A DNA stretch of 64,000 nt from Rhodoblastus sp963748385 (GTDB lineage Bacteria > Pseudomonadota > Alphaproteobacteria > Rhizobiales > Beijerinckiaceae). Each line of letters begins with the position of its first letter. The stretch's first letter is position 1. The translations under genes were made by a program, and so were the position numbers. Location of the stretch: NCBI GenBank assembly GCA_963748385.1, contig CAVVIQ010000010.1, positions 186,001 to 250,000 on the forward strand, read 5' to 3'. The notes beneath the pieces were generated by a model that made no database searches, was not told the DNA's origin, and was given only the letters and a program-made list of their open reading frames with translations. Below are positions 9,243 to 17,383 of the stretch, in pieces.

Positions 9243-9482
9243 TATCAGACCTCTCTGGCGGACAGGCGACGCTCAATCTATAGGCGCGGACCAAAAAAGG
9301 ATCGCTTAACAGCGCGGACGGATCCGGCGCCCGGCGGCCGTCGCGGTTTCCGAGCCTATACGACATGACGGAAATTTCATCTTGGCCCGCCTTCCCAATG
9401 TCATGCCCGCCGCCCATATTCCGGGCGACCGGCCATGCCGACATGCGCCGTTCGCTAAAAAATGCGCCAAAGGAGTTGCGGG

Positions 9483-10289
9483 ATGTCGCCTGAAGAACGT
9501 CAATTGCTGTCCGAATTGTTCGAGCGCGTCCGCACGCAGGCGAATGCGCCGCGCGACCGCGACGCCGAGAATTTCATCGCCGAGGCCATGCGCGCCCTGC
9601 CTTACGCCCCCTATTTCCTCGCCCAGGCCACGATCATGCAGGATCAGGCCCTGCGCGCGGCCGACCAGAAGATTCAGGAATTGCAGGCCGAAATCGGCCA
9701 ACTTCGGCAGCAGACGCCATCGGCCGCGCCGGGCGCGGGCGGGTTTCTGGGCGGCCTGTTCGGCGGCGGGCGACCGGCGCCTCAGCCTCAGCCCGGCGCC
9801 ACTCCTTCCCCCTGGGGCGCGCCGCAGCAGCAGCAGGCCTATGACGCGCCGCCCCAGCAGCAGGCCTTCGCGCCGCCTCAGCCCGCCCCTTCCCCTTGGG
9901 GCGCGCCGCAAGCGGCGCAGGGCGGCGGCTTCCTGCACAACGCGCTCGGCGCCGCGGCCGGCGTCGCCGGCGGCGTGCTGCTGGCGGATTCGATTCGCGG
10001 CCTCATGTCCGGCGGCCACGGCGGCGGCCTGTTCGGCGGCCAGGGTTTGACCAGCCAGGGGTTGGCCGGCCAGGGTTTGACCGGGCAAGGCGTTGGCGGC
10101 GGCGAAACGATCGTGAACAATTATTTCGACAAGCCGGCGCACGCCCAGGACGCCCCAGCCGCCCAGACCGCGCCGATGTTCGAGGATCGCCGCGGCAATG
10201 ATCCTACCCTTTCCGACGCCGATTTTTCGGGCGACGACTTTTCGGGCGGCGATTTTTCCGGCGACGACAATTTCAGCACGGACGTCTGA
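9483..10289 (+). CDS. DUF2076 family protein, low-complexity C-terminus
   Basis: A 268-residue protein beginning MSPEERQLLSELFERVR, the DUF2076 signature, then a short coiled coil (about residues 45-75). A Pro/Gln/Gly-rich region follows, a glycine-rich hydrophobic patch, and a C-terminal run of D-F-S-G-D/G repeats. Function is unknown; the family is annotated as periplasmic ligand-binding sensor-like without experiment known to me. The start follows an AAAGGAG box. Confidence 0.75.
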   Translation: MSPEERQLLSELFERVRTQANAPRDRDAENFIAEAMRALPYAPYFLAQATIMQDQALRAADQKIQELQAEIGQLRQQTPSAAPGAGGFLGGLFGGGRPAPQPQPGATPSPWGAPQQQQAYDAPPQQQAFAPPQPAPSPWGAPQAAQGGGFLHNALGAAAGVAGGVLLADSIRGLMSGGHGGGLFGGQGLTSQGLAGQGLTGQGVGGGETIVNNYFDKPAHAQDAPAAQTAPMFEDRRGNDPTLSDADFSGDDFSGGDFSGDDNFSTDV

Positions 10290-10314
10290 GATTCCCGGGC
10301 CACACCCGGCCATC

Positions 10315-10341
10315 GGGCGCGTTTCCCGGCGAAACGCGCCC
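10315..10341. terminator. Perfect hairpin between convergent genes
   Basis: GGGCGCGTTTC and GAAACGCGCCC form an 11-bp perfect stem with a 5-nt loop between the DUF2076 gene and irr, which converge. There is no strong T run on either side, so efficient intrinsic termination is uncertain. Confidence 0.5.
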
Positions 10342-10371
10342 TTGCCGCATTCAAGGCTGGCGCGCAAAAAC

Positions 10372-10881
10372 CTATTGCGGCGCCTTGCGGCGCAGGCGGA
10401 TCATCACATCGACCCGCGCGATCTCCCAGCCCTCGGGCGGGTCCGGCAAGCGGCTGAAGTCGATCAGCTCCTTGGGCAGGTCGGTGAGCATATGGGTTTC
10501 GTCATCGACGACGAAATGCTGATGATCGTTGAGATTGGTGTCGAAATAGGTCTTGGCGCCGTCGACCGTGACTTCCTTCAACAAGCCGGCCGAGGTGAAC
10601 TGGTTGAGCGTGTTGTAAACGGTGGCGAGCGAGATCGGCGCGCGCGCGGCCAGCGCCTCCTCGTAGAGCCGTTCGGCGGTGACATGGCGGTCGCCGCCGC
10701 CGAACAACAGCCAGCCGAGGCGCAGGCGCTGGCGCGTCGGCCGCAGTCCCGCCTCGCTCAATTTGCGCCGCAGGTCGTGCAGCGGGCAGCCGTTGAGGTC
10801 GTCCCCGGCCGCCGTCCTCACATAGACCGCGCCGCGTTCGGCGGCGCGGCGGGCGCGCGGCGCGTTTGTCCTTTTCTCCAT
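10372..10881 (-). CDS. irr: Iron response regulator Irr (Fur superfamily)
   Basis: A 169-residue Fur-family repressor. The winged-helix part reads LRPTRQRLRLGWLLFGGGDRHVTAE and then ATVYNTLNQFTSAGLL. The dimerisation part has FDTNLNDHQHFVVDDE, matching Irr rather than Fur. In Rhizobiales Irr responds to haem/iron status and binds ICE motifs; a matching site is at 1295-1311. The location next to fabA-fabB-fabI is the classic rhizobial arrangement. I chose the ATG at 10881, with an AAGGAAAT box upstream; a GTG seven codons earlier is possible. Confidence 0.92.
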   Translation of the reverse strand: MEKRTNAPRARRAAERGAVYVRTAAGDDLNGCPLHDLRRKLSEAGLRPTRQRLRLGWLLFGGGDRHVTAERLYEEALAARAPISLATVYNTLNQFTSAGLLKEVTVDGAKTYFDTNLNDHQHFVVDDETHMLTDLPKELIDFSRLPDPPEGWEIARVDVMIRLRRKAPQ

Positions 10882-10948
10882 GCGAATTTCCTTTTTTCCC
10901 ACACCGGCGAATTTTCGTTCTTTGGGGGAAGGATTCGTTCTTGCCCGG

Positions 10949-10963
10949 CGAATTGGAAATTCG
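10949..10963. promoter_or_regulatory. Palindrome between irr and fabA
   Basis: CGAATT-GGA-AATTCG is a perfect 6+3+6 palindrome in the 315-bp divergent intergenic region between irr and fabA. Its position would suit an operator for either gene. No factor is assigned and it could be chance. Confidence 0.3.
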
Positions 10964-11196
10964 TCGCGGCCCCAGAACCCGCGAGCATTCAGGATATAGA
11001 CTTTTACGCGCGAGGCGGCAATAAGCTCGCCCCGAGGGCCAATGCGGCGAGCCGGCGCGGAAAATGGGTTTTTCGGCGTCTTTCGGCCCGCCGACGGCTA
11101 TGTTAGAAGGCGCTTTAAACCTTCCGGCGGCGACCGCGCGCCGGCGGGGTGAGTCAACCAGAGCTCTCCGAGAGCCGAACCAGGGAAAAATCCCAG

Positions 11197-11713
11197 ATGG
11201 GCGAAAGACGCTCGCAATTCGCGTATGAAGACCTTCTGGCTTGCGGCCGAGGCGAGCTGTTCGGCCAGGGCAACGCCCAGCTGCCCCTGCCGCCCATGCT
11301 GATGTTCGACCGCATCGTCGAGATCGTCGAAGAGGGCGGCGCCCACGGCAAGGGCCATATCCGCGCCGAATTCGACATCAAGCCCGATCTCTGGTTCTTC
11401 GGCTGCCATTTTCTCGGCGACCCCGTGATGCCCGGGCTGTCTCGGCCTCGACGCCCTGTGGCAACTCACCGGCTTCTTCCTCGGCTGGCTCGGGCTTCCG
11501 GGCCGTGGGCGCGCGCTCGGCGTCGGCGAGGTGAAATTCGCCGACCAGGTGCTGCCGACGGTGAAGAAGGTCGTCTACGGCGTCGATTTCAGGCGCGTGA
11601 TGAAGGGCAAGCTCAAGCTCGGCATCGCCGACGGCTGGCTCGAAGCCGACGGCAAGCGCATTTATGAGGTCAAGGACATGCGGGTCGGCCTGTTCCAGCC
11701 CGCCGGCGCCTGA
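11197..11713 (+). CDS. fabA: 3-hydroxydecanoyl-ACP dehydratase (frame disrupted by one base)
   Basis: The first frame gives the FabA N-terminus (QFAYEDLLACGRGELFG, LPPMLMFDRIVEI, the active-site histidine in FFGCHFLGDPVMPG). The continuation, DALWQLTGFFLGWLGLPGRGRALG through VGLFQPAGA, is in another frame. An extra G in the run at 11431-11436 explains the shift: removing one restores the expected MPGCLGLDALWQL. FabA makes and isomerises the trans-2/cis-3-decenoyl intermediate for unsaturated fatty acids and works with FabB. Such a gene is usually important for growth, so a sequence error is likelier than a real pseudogene. Confidence 0.9.
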
Positions 11714-11751
11714 CGCTCCCGCTTCAAGACGCCGTCCACAAGGAGGACATC

Positions 11752-12972
11752 ATGAGACGCGTCGTCGTCACCGGCATCGGCATTGTCTCCGCGATCGGCA
11801 ATAACGCCGAGGAAGTCACGGCCTCGTTGCGCGCGGCGCGATCAGGCATCGTGCGCGCCGAGAAATACGCCGAACTCGGCTTTCGCTGCCAGGTTCACGG
11901 CGCCCCGACGCTCGACCCGGAAAAGGTCGTCGATCGCCGCGCCATGCGCTTTCACGCCGTCGGCACCGCCTGGAACCATGTCGCCATGGAACAGGCCATC
12001 GCCGATTCCGGCCTGGAGGCGGGCGACGTCTCCAACCCGCGCACCGGCATCATCATGGGCTCGGGCGGCCCCTCGACCCGGACGATCGTCGAATCGGCCG
12101 ATATCACCCGCGCCAAGGGGCCCAAGCGCGTCGGCCCCTTCGCGGTGCCCAAGGCCATGTCCTCGACCGCTTCGGCGACGCTCGCCACCTGGTTCAAGAT
12201 CAAGGGCGTCAATTATTCGATCTCGTCGGCCTGCGCCACGTCGTCGCATTGCATCGGCAACGCCGCCGAAATGATCCAGTACGGCAAGCAGGACGTGATG
12301 TTCGCCGGCGGCTGCGAGGAACTGGACTGGACGCTGTCGGTGCTGTTCGACGCCATGGGCGCGATGTCCTCGTCCTACAACGACACGCCGGCGACCGCAT
12401 CGCGCGCCTACGACGCGAACCGCGACGGTTTCGTCATCGCCGGCGGCGCCGGGGTGGTGGTGCTGGAGGAATACGAGCGGGCCAAGGCGCGCGGCGCGAA
12501 AATCTACGCCGAACTCGCCGGCTATGGCCTGACTTCCGACGGCCACGACATGGTCGCGCCCTCGGGCGAAGGCGCCGAGCGCTGCATGCGCATGGCGCTG
12601 GAGACCTGCAAGATTCCGATCGACTACATCAATCCGCACGCGACCTCGACCCCGGTCGGCGATCTCAAGGAGATCGAGGCGATCCGCAAGGTCTTCGGCG
12701 CCGACAAGTGCCCGCCGATCTCGGCCACCAAATCGCTCACCGGCCATTCGCTCGGCGCGGCTGGGGTGCAGGAGACGATCTATTGCCTGCTGATGCAGCA
12801 GAACAATTTCATTTGCGAAAGCGCCAATATCGCCAATCTCGACCCGGCTTTCGCGGATATGAACATCCTGCGCCAGCGCAGGGACAACCAGCAGCTCGGC
12901 GCGGTGCTGTCGAACTCCTTCGGCTTCGGCGGCACCAACGCGTCGCTGATCTTCAAACATATCGACGCCTGA
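11752..12972 (+). CDS. fabB: 3-oxoacyl-ACP synthase I
   Basis: A 406-residue condensing enzyme with the Cys-His-His triad: Cys in SSACATSSHC, His in INPHATSTPVGD and His in KSLTGHSLGAAG. FabB elongates the cis-3-decenoyl product of FabA and is needed for unsaturated fatty acid synthesis. It sits 38 bp after fabA with an AAGGAGG box before the ATG, and 14 bp before fabI, forming the fabA-fabB-fabI operon. Confidence 0.95.
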   Translation: MRRVVVTGIGIVSAIGNNAEEVTASLRAARSGIVRAEKYAELGFRCQVHGAPTLDPEKVVDRRAMRFHAVGTAWNHVAMEQAIADSGLEAGDVSNPRTGIIMGSGGPSTRTIVESADITRAKGPKRVGPFAVPKAMSSTASATLATWFKIKGVNYSISSACATSSHCIGNAAEMIQYGKQDVMFAGGCEELDWTLSVLFDAMGAMSSSYNDTPATASRAYDANRDGFVIAGGAGVVVLEEYERAKARGAKIYAELAGYGLTSDGHDMVAPSGEGAERCMRMALETCKIPIDYINPHATSTPVGDLKEIEAIRKVFGADKCPPISATKSLTGHSLGAAGVQETIYCLLMQQNNFICESANIANLDPAFADMNILRQRRDNQQLGAVLSNSFGFGGTNASLIFKHIDA

Positions 12973-12986
12973 GCAAGAGTTCGCGG

Positions 12987-13805
12987 ATGAATCTTTCCAC
13001 CAAGGGGCTGATGGCCGGCAAGCGCGGCCTGATCATGGGCGTCGCCAACAATCATTCGATCGCGTGGGGCATTGCGCAAGCGCTGGCGGCGGAAGGCGCG
13101 GAACTCGCCTTCACCTTTCAGGGCGAGGCCCTCGGCAAGCGCGTCAAGCCCCTCGCCGAAAGCCTCGGCTCGCATCTCACCTTGCCCTGCGACGTCGAGG
13201 ATCTTGGGAGCGTGGACGCGGTCTTCGCCGCGCTGGAGAAAAACTGGGGAACGCTCGATTTCGTCGTCCACGCCATCGGGTTCTCGGACAAGAACGAGCT
13301 GAAGGGCCGCTATGTGGACGCCACCACGCGCGAAAATTTTTCGCGCACCATGGTCATTTCGGCTTTCTCCTTCACCGAAATCGCCCAGCGGGCGCAAAAA
13401 CTGATGCCGAGGGGCGGCTCCCTGCTCACCCTCACCTATGGCGGCGCGACCCGCGTCATGCCCAATTACAATGTGATGGGCGTGGCCAAGGCGGCGCTCG
13501 AGGCCAGCGTGCGCTATCTCGCCGCCGACCTCGGCCCCCAGAACATCAGGGTCAACGCCATTTCCGCCGGCCCGATCCGGACGCTGGCGGGCGCCGGCAT
13601 CGCCGACGCCCGCTTCATGTTCAATTTCCAGAAAAATCACGCGCCCCTGCGCCGAACCGTGACTATCGAGGATGTCGGCGGTTCGGCGCTCTATCTCCTG
13701 TCAGACCTTGCGGCCGGCGTCACCGGCGAGATTCATTTCGTCGACTCGGGCTACAACGCCATTTCCATGCCGCAGCCCGGCAGCCTGAAAGCCGACCTCG
13801 AATAG
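12987..13805 (+). CDS. fabI: Enoyl-ACP reductase (NADH)
   Basis: A 272-residue SDR-type enoyl reductase: GKRGLIMGVANNHSIAWGIA for cofactor binding, the Y-x6-K active site in YNVMGVAKAAL, and VNAISAGPIRTLA. It reduces the enoyl-ACP double bond in the last step of each elongation cycle. Start at 12987 (MNLSTKGLMAGKRG) is the only sensible one after the fabB stop. It is the last gene of the operon. Confidence 0.95.
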   Translation: MNLSTKGLMAGKRGLIMGVANNHSIAWGIAQALAAEGAELAFTFQGEALGKRVKPLAESLGSHLTLPCDVEDLGSVDAVFAALEKNWGTLDFVVHAIGFSDKNELKGRYVDATTRENFSRTMVISAFSFTEIAQRAQKLMPRGGSLLTLTYGGATRVMPNYNVMGVAKAALEASVRYLAADLGPQNIRVNAISAGPIRTLAGAGIADARFMFNFQKNHAPLRRTVTIEDVGGSALYLLSDLAAGVTGEIHFVDSGYNAISMPQPGSLKADLE

Positions 13806-13828
13806 CGGCTTCTTAATTTCTTGCCTGC

Positions 13829-15730
13829 ATGCTCCAGCGTCACGACCCGATGCTGGAACGCCCCTTGGATCACCCGAAGACCACTTTCGCCCCCCGGCCG
13901 CAGATCAGCGCCGAGGCCCAGCGGCGCCTCGGCCTGTGGCTCGCCATCCTGGGCGCGACCGCCTTTTCCTTCGCGATCGACCATTCGAAGCTGGCCGCGG
14001 TCTGGCGGACCGGCGCTTTCTTCGACACCGACGACGCCATGCGCATGGTCCAGGTGCGGGATCTGATGGCCGGGCAGAGCTGGTGGGACCTCGTCGCGCA
14101 TCGGCTCGCCCCTCCCCAGGGCATGCTGTCGCATTGGTCGCGCGTTGTTGACGCCTTTCTTGCGCCGCTGGTTTACGGCTTCGGCCTGATCCTGCCGGGC
14201 GAGGCGGCCGAGCGCGCGGCGCGCATCGCCTTTCCGGCGCTGTCCCTGGTCGCCCTGTTTCGCGCCGCCGCTTACGCCGGACGGGTTTTCGCCGGGCAGG
14301 CCTACGAAGTCGCGGGCGTGATCGCCGTCGCGCTGTGCGGCGTGGCCGATCTGCAATTCTCGCCGGGGCGCGTCGATCACCACGGGCTTCAGATCCTGGG
14401 GCTTCTCGTCGCCGTCGCGATGCTGGCGGAAGCCCTCGACCCGGCGCGGGCGCGCCGCGCCGCCTGGGCCGGCGCCGCGATGGCTTTCGCCCTGGGCGTC
14501 GGCCTCGAAAACATGCCCTTTTTCCTTGTCCTTCTCGCGACGCCGCCGCTCGTCTTCATCGTTCGCGGCGACGGCGGCAAGCCTGTTCTCGCCGCCTTCG
14601 CGAGCGGCCTGGCGCTGTCCCTCGTCGCCGTCTTCGTCGCCACAATCCCGCCCTCGCGCTGGTTCGACCCCGCGCCCGACGCCTTGTCGATCATCTATCT
14701 GACCGCCCTGCTCGCGACCTGCGCGGCCTTTCTCCTGCTGGCGAGACTGTCCCTGGAGCGCTGGCCCGCGCGCCTCGCCGCGAGCCTCGCCGCCGGCGCG
14801 GCGGTCCTCGCCTTCACTCTCGTGCTGTTTCCTTCGGTGATCCAGGGCCCCTTCGCCGGCCTCGCGCCCGAAATGCGCGCGTTCTGGCTGTCGAGGGTGA
14901 AGGAGATGCAATCCTTCCCCGTTTTCGCCAGGAGCAACCCCGTCGAGGGCGCGGCCCGGCTGATCGCCTTCGCCCTCGCCCTCGGCGGCGCCGCTCTCGG
15001 CGCCCGGATCGCTTCGGCGCAAGGCGACCGGGTCGGCCGCGACCGCTGGCTTCTGCTCGGAGCCGTCCTTCTTGCCGGCGCCGGAGCCGCCTCGGCCCAC
15101 GTCCGCTCGATCGGCTCGATCGCGCCGCTGATCGCGATCGGCTCGCTCGGACTCGTCGCCGCCTTGCGCGAAAGACTGACGCACAGTCGCCCCGCCTTCG
15201 GCGGGCCGGCGGCGCTGCTGGCCTTGGTCCTGGCCATGTCCTATTTCGCCGTGCTGGTCGTGGCGAGCTCCGTGGCGCCGGCCCGGGCCGATGGCGCCAG
15301 CCCGGACCCCTCCGCGCCGGACGCGACCCGGAAAAGCTGTCACACGCCCGCCTCTCTCGCACCGCTGGCGCGCCTCCCCGCGGGACTGGCGATCGCGCAG
15401 ATCGACGCCGGCCCGTACCTGCTGGCCTTTACGCCCCATGCGGCGCTCGCTGGCCCCTATCATCGCGACAACAGGGGCAATCTGCTGGCGCTTCATATCC
15501 TCACCGGCGCGCCCGACCGGGCCGAGGCGCTGGCGCGTGAGTCCGGCGCGCGCTGGCTTTTCCTTTGCACCGTCAAGGACCGCTCGTTCCAGGCCTATGT
15601 CGAGACGGCTCCGGACGGATTGGCGGCGCGGCTCGCCGCCCACCGCACGCCAGGCTGGCTGAAGCCGGTTCCGCTTCGGGACGGGCCTTACCTCGCCTTT
15701 GAGATCCTGCCAGCGCAGCGGCGACAGTAA
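13829..15730 (+). CDS. GT-C-type polytopic membrane protein
   Basis: A 633-residue protein with a cytoplasmic N-terminus and about ten or more hydrophobic helices. The first loop carries an acidic motif (FFDTDDAMRMVQVRDL) and SHWSRVVDAF, and a DHHGLQ segment follows later. This layout is that of GT-C glycosyltransferases and STT3-like transferases, where the acidic motif binds the lipid-linked sugar donor. The C-terminal 180 residues look extracytoplasmic. No glycan genes are next to it, so the substrate is unknown. Start codon is uncertain (13829 or 13850). Confidence 0.65.
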   Translation: MLQRHDPMLERPLDHPKTTFAPRPQISAEAQRRLGLWLAILGATAFSFAIDHSKLAAVWRTGAFFDTDDAMRMVQVRDLMAGQSWWDLVAHRLAPPQGMLSHWSRVVDAFLAPLVYGFGLILPGEAAERAARIAFPALSLVALFRAAAYAGRVFAGQAYEVAGVIAVALCGVADLQFSPGRVDHHGLQILGLLVAVAMLAEALDPARARRAAWAGAAMAFALGVGLENMPFFLVLLATPPLVFIVRGDGGKPVLAAFASGLALSLVAVFVATIPPSRWFDPAPDALSIIYLTALLATCAAFLLLARLSLERWPARLAASLAAGAAVLAFTLVLFPSVIQGPFAGLAPEMRAFWLSRVKEMQSFPVFARSNPVEGAARLIAFALALGGAALGARIASAQGDRVGRDRWLLLGAVLLAGAGAASAHVRSIGSIAPLIAIGSLGLVAALRERLTHSRPAFGGPAALLALVLAMSYFAVLVVASSVAPARADGASPDPSAPDATRKSCHTPASLAPLARLPAGLAIAQIDAGPYLLAFTPHAALAGPYHRDNRGNLLALHILTGAPDRAEALARESGARWLFLCTVKDRSFQAYVETAPDGLAARLAAHRTPGWLKPVPLRDGPYLAFEILPAQRRQ

Positions 15731-15799
15731 AGCCGTCCGGGATAAGCGGAAATTAACGCCCGCCGTGGCACAAACTCCCTGTGTCCCTGGAGTCGCCGC

Positions 15800-17301
15800 A
15801 TGAACCGCATCATCGAAACGTTGATCATCGGAGCCGGGCCGGCAGGATTGACGACAGCCTACAAGCTTTCAAAGGAAGGGCGCGAAGTCGTCGTCCTCGA
15901 AAAAGACCCGACCTATGTCGGCGGCATCAGCCGGACGGTCAATTACAAGAATTTCCTTTTCGACATCGGCGGCCATCGCTTTTTTTCGAAATCGAAGACG
16001 ATCGTCGATCTGTGGCATGAAATCCTGCCCGACGATTTCATCGAGCGCCCGCGCCTGTCGCGGATCTTCTACCAGAAGAAATTCTACGCTTATCCCCTGC
16101 GCGCCTTCGAGGCCCTGCGCAATCTGGGCTTGTGGGAAAGCGCGCTGTGCATGGCCTCCTTCGGCTTCGCGCGCGCCTTTCCGGTCCTCAATCCAAAAAA
16201 CTTCCACCAATGGGTGCGCAACCAGTTCGGCGAGCGGCTGTTCTCGATTTTCTTCAAGACCTATACCGAAAAGGTCTGGGGCATGAGCTGCGACGAAATC
16301 TCGTCGGACTGGGCCGCCCAGCGCATCAAGGGCCTGAGCCTGGGCGCGGCGATCCTCGACGGGCTGCGCCGCTCGCTCGGTCTCAACAAGGCCGGGAACA
16401 GCGGGGGCGCCGCGCCAAGACCCTGATCGAATCCTTCCAGTATCCGCGCAAGGGCCCCGGCATGATGTGGGAGGCCGCCGCCGCCAAGATCAAACAGGCC
16501 GGCGGCGAGGTGCTGATGGGCCGCTCGGTCGAGAAGATTCACTTCGACGAGGCGAGCAAGCTCTGGACGGTCGAGGCCTGGACCGCCGACAACCAGCGCG
16601 AAACCTTTTGCGCCCGGCATGTCGTGTCCTCGGCCCCGGTGCGCGAGCTGATGTCCAATCTGTCGCCGACGCCGATCAGCCTGCTCCACGCCCGCCAGTT
16701 GCGCTATCGCGACTTCCTGACCGTGGTCCTGATCGGCAAATCCCGCCGCGAACTGCCGGACAACTGGGTCTATATCCACGATCCGGCGGTGCAAGTCGGG
16801 CGGGTGCAGAATTTCCGCTCCTGGTCGCCGGAAATGATCCCGGACGGCGTCTCGACCTGCCTCGGCCTCGAATATTTTTGCTTCGAAGGCGACGGATTGT
16901 GGGACGCGCCGGATTCCGAACTGATCGAACTGGCCAAACGCGAGATCGGCCAGATCGGATTGATGGACCCCGAAGACGTCGCCGACGCCTCCGTGGTGCG
17001 CCAGCCCAAGGCCTATCCCGTCTATGACGAAACCTACGCCGCCAATGTCGAAACGATCCGCGCCGAACTGCGCCTGCGCTTCCCGAATCTCCATCTGGTC
17101 GGCCGCAACGGCATGCACAAATACAACAACCAGGATCATGCGATGATGACCGGCCTTCTGACCGCGATGAACATCATCGCCGGCAAGATCGTGCACGACG
17201 TATGGCGGGTCAACGAGGACGCGGAATATTGCGAAGCCGGCGTTTCCGGCGCTGAAGAAGCTTTGACCAGCGAACGTCAGGTCCCGCACAAGGCGGCCTA
17301 A
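15800..17301 (+). CDS. FAD-dependent NAD(P)/amine-oxidase-type oxidoreductase (frame disrupted)
   Basis: The N-terminal frame has a Rossmann FAD motif (IIGAGPAGLTTAYKL) and GGISRTVNYKNFLFDIGGHRFF, as in protoporphyrinogen-oxidase/UDP-galactopyranose-mutase-like enzymes often placed with polysaccharide genes. Near 16403-16412, in a run of five G, the frame shifts. The rest (KTLIESFQYPRKGPGMMWE to LVGRNGMHKYNNQDHAM) continues in another frame to 17301. Adding one G restores a single protein of about 500 residues. Together with the preceding GT-C gene it may act on a surface glycan, which is inference. Confidence 0.8.
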
Positions 17302-17330
17302 CTCCTCGCCGGACGACAGCCCGAGAACAA

Positions 17331-17371
17331 AAAAAAGCGGACGGGGAACGCCCCGGCCGCTTTCATTTTTT
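17331..17371. terminator. Bidirectional terminator between convergent genes
   Basis: A stem (AAAGCGG...CCGCTTT with an inner CGGGG/CCCCG) has an A run on the left and a T run on the right. It can terminate both the rightward FAD oxidoreductase gene and the leftward pnp gene. Confidence 0.85.
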
Positions 17372-17383
17372 CAGGATCGGCGC

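Noticed and set aside
9750..10280. Tandem repeats in the DUF2076 gene as a CRISPR-like or VNTR array
   Set aside because: The repeats are codon-level low complexity (Gln, Gly and D-F-S-G runs) within one frame, not spacer-separated repeats.
13751..15643. A 630-codon open frame on the reverse strand across the GT-C gene
   Set aside because: It is an antisense shadow in high-GC DNA: Arg/Gly/Glu-rich with no family-like sequence, while the forward frame has membrane helices and conserved motifs.
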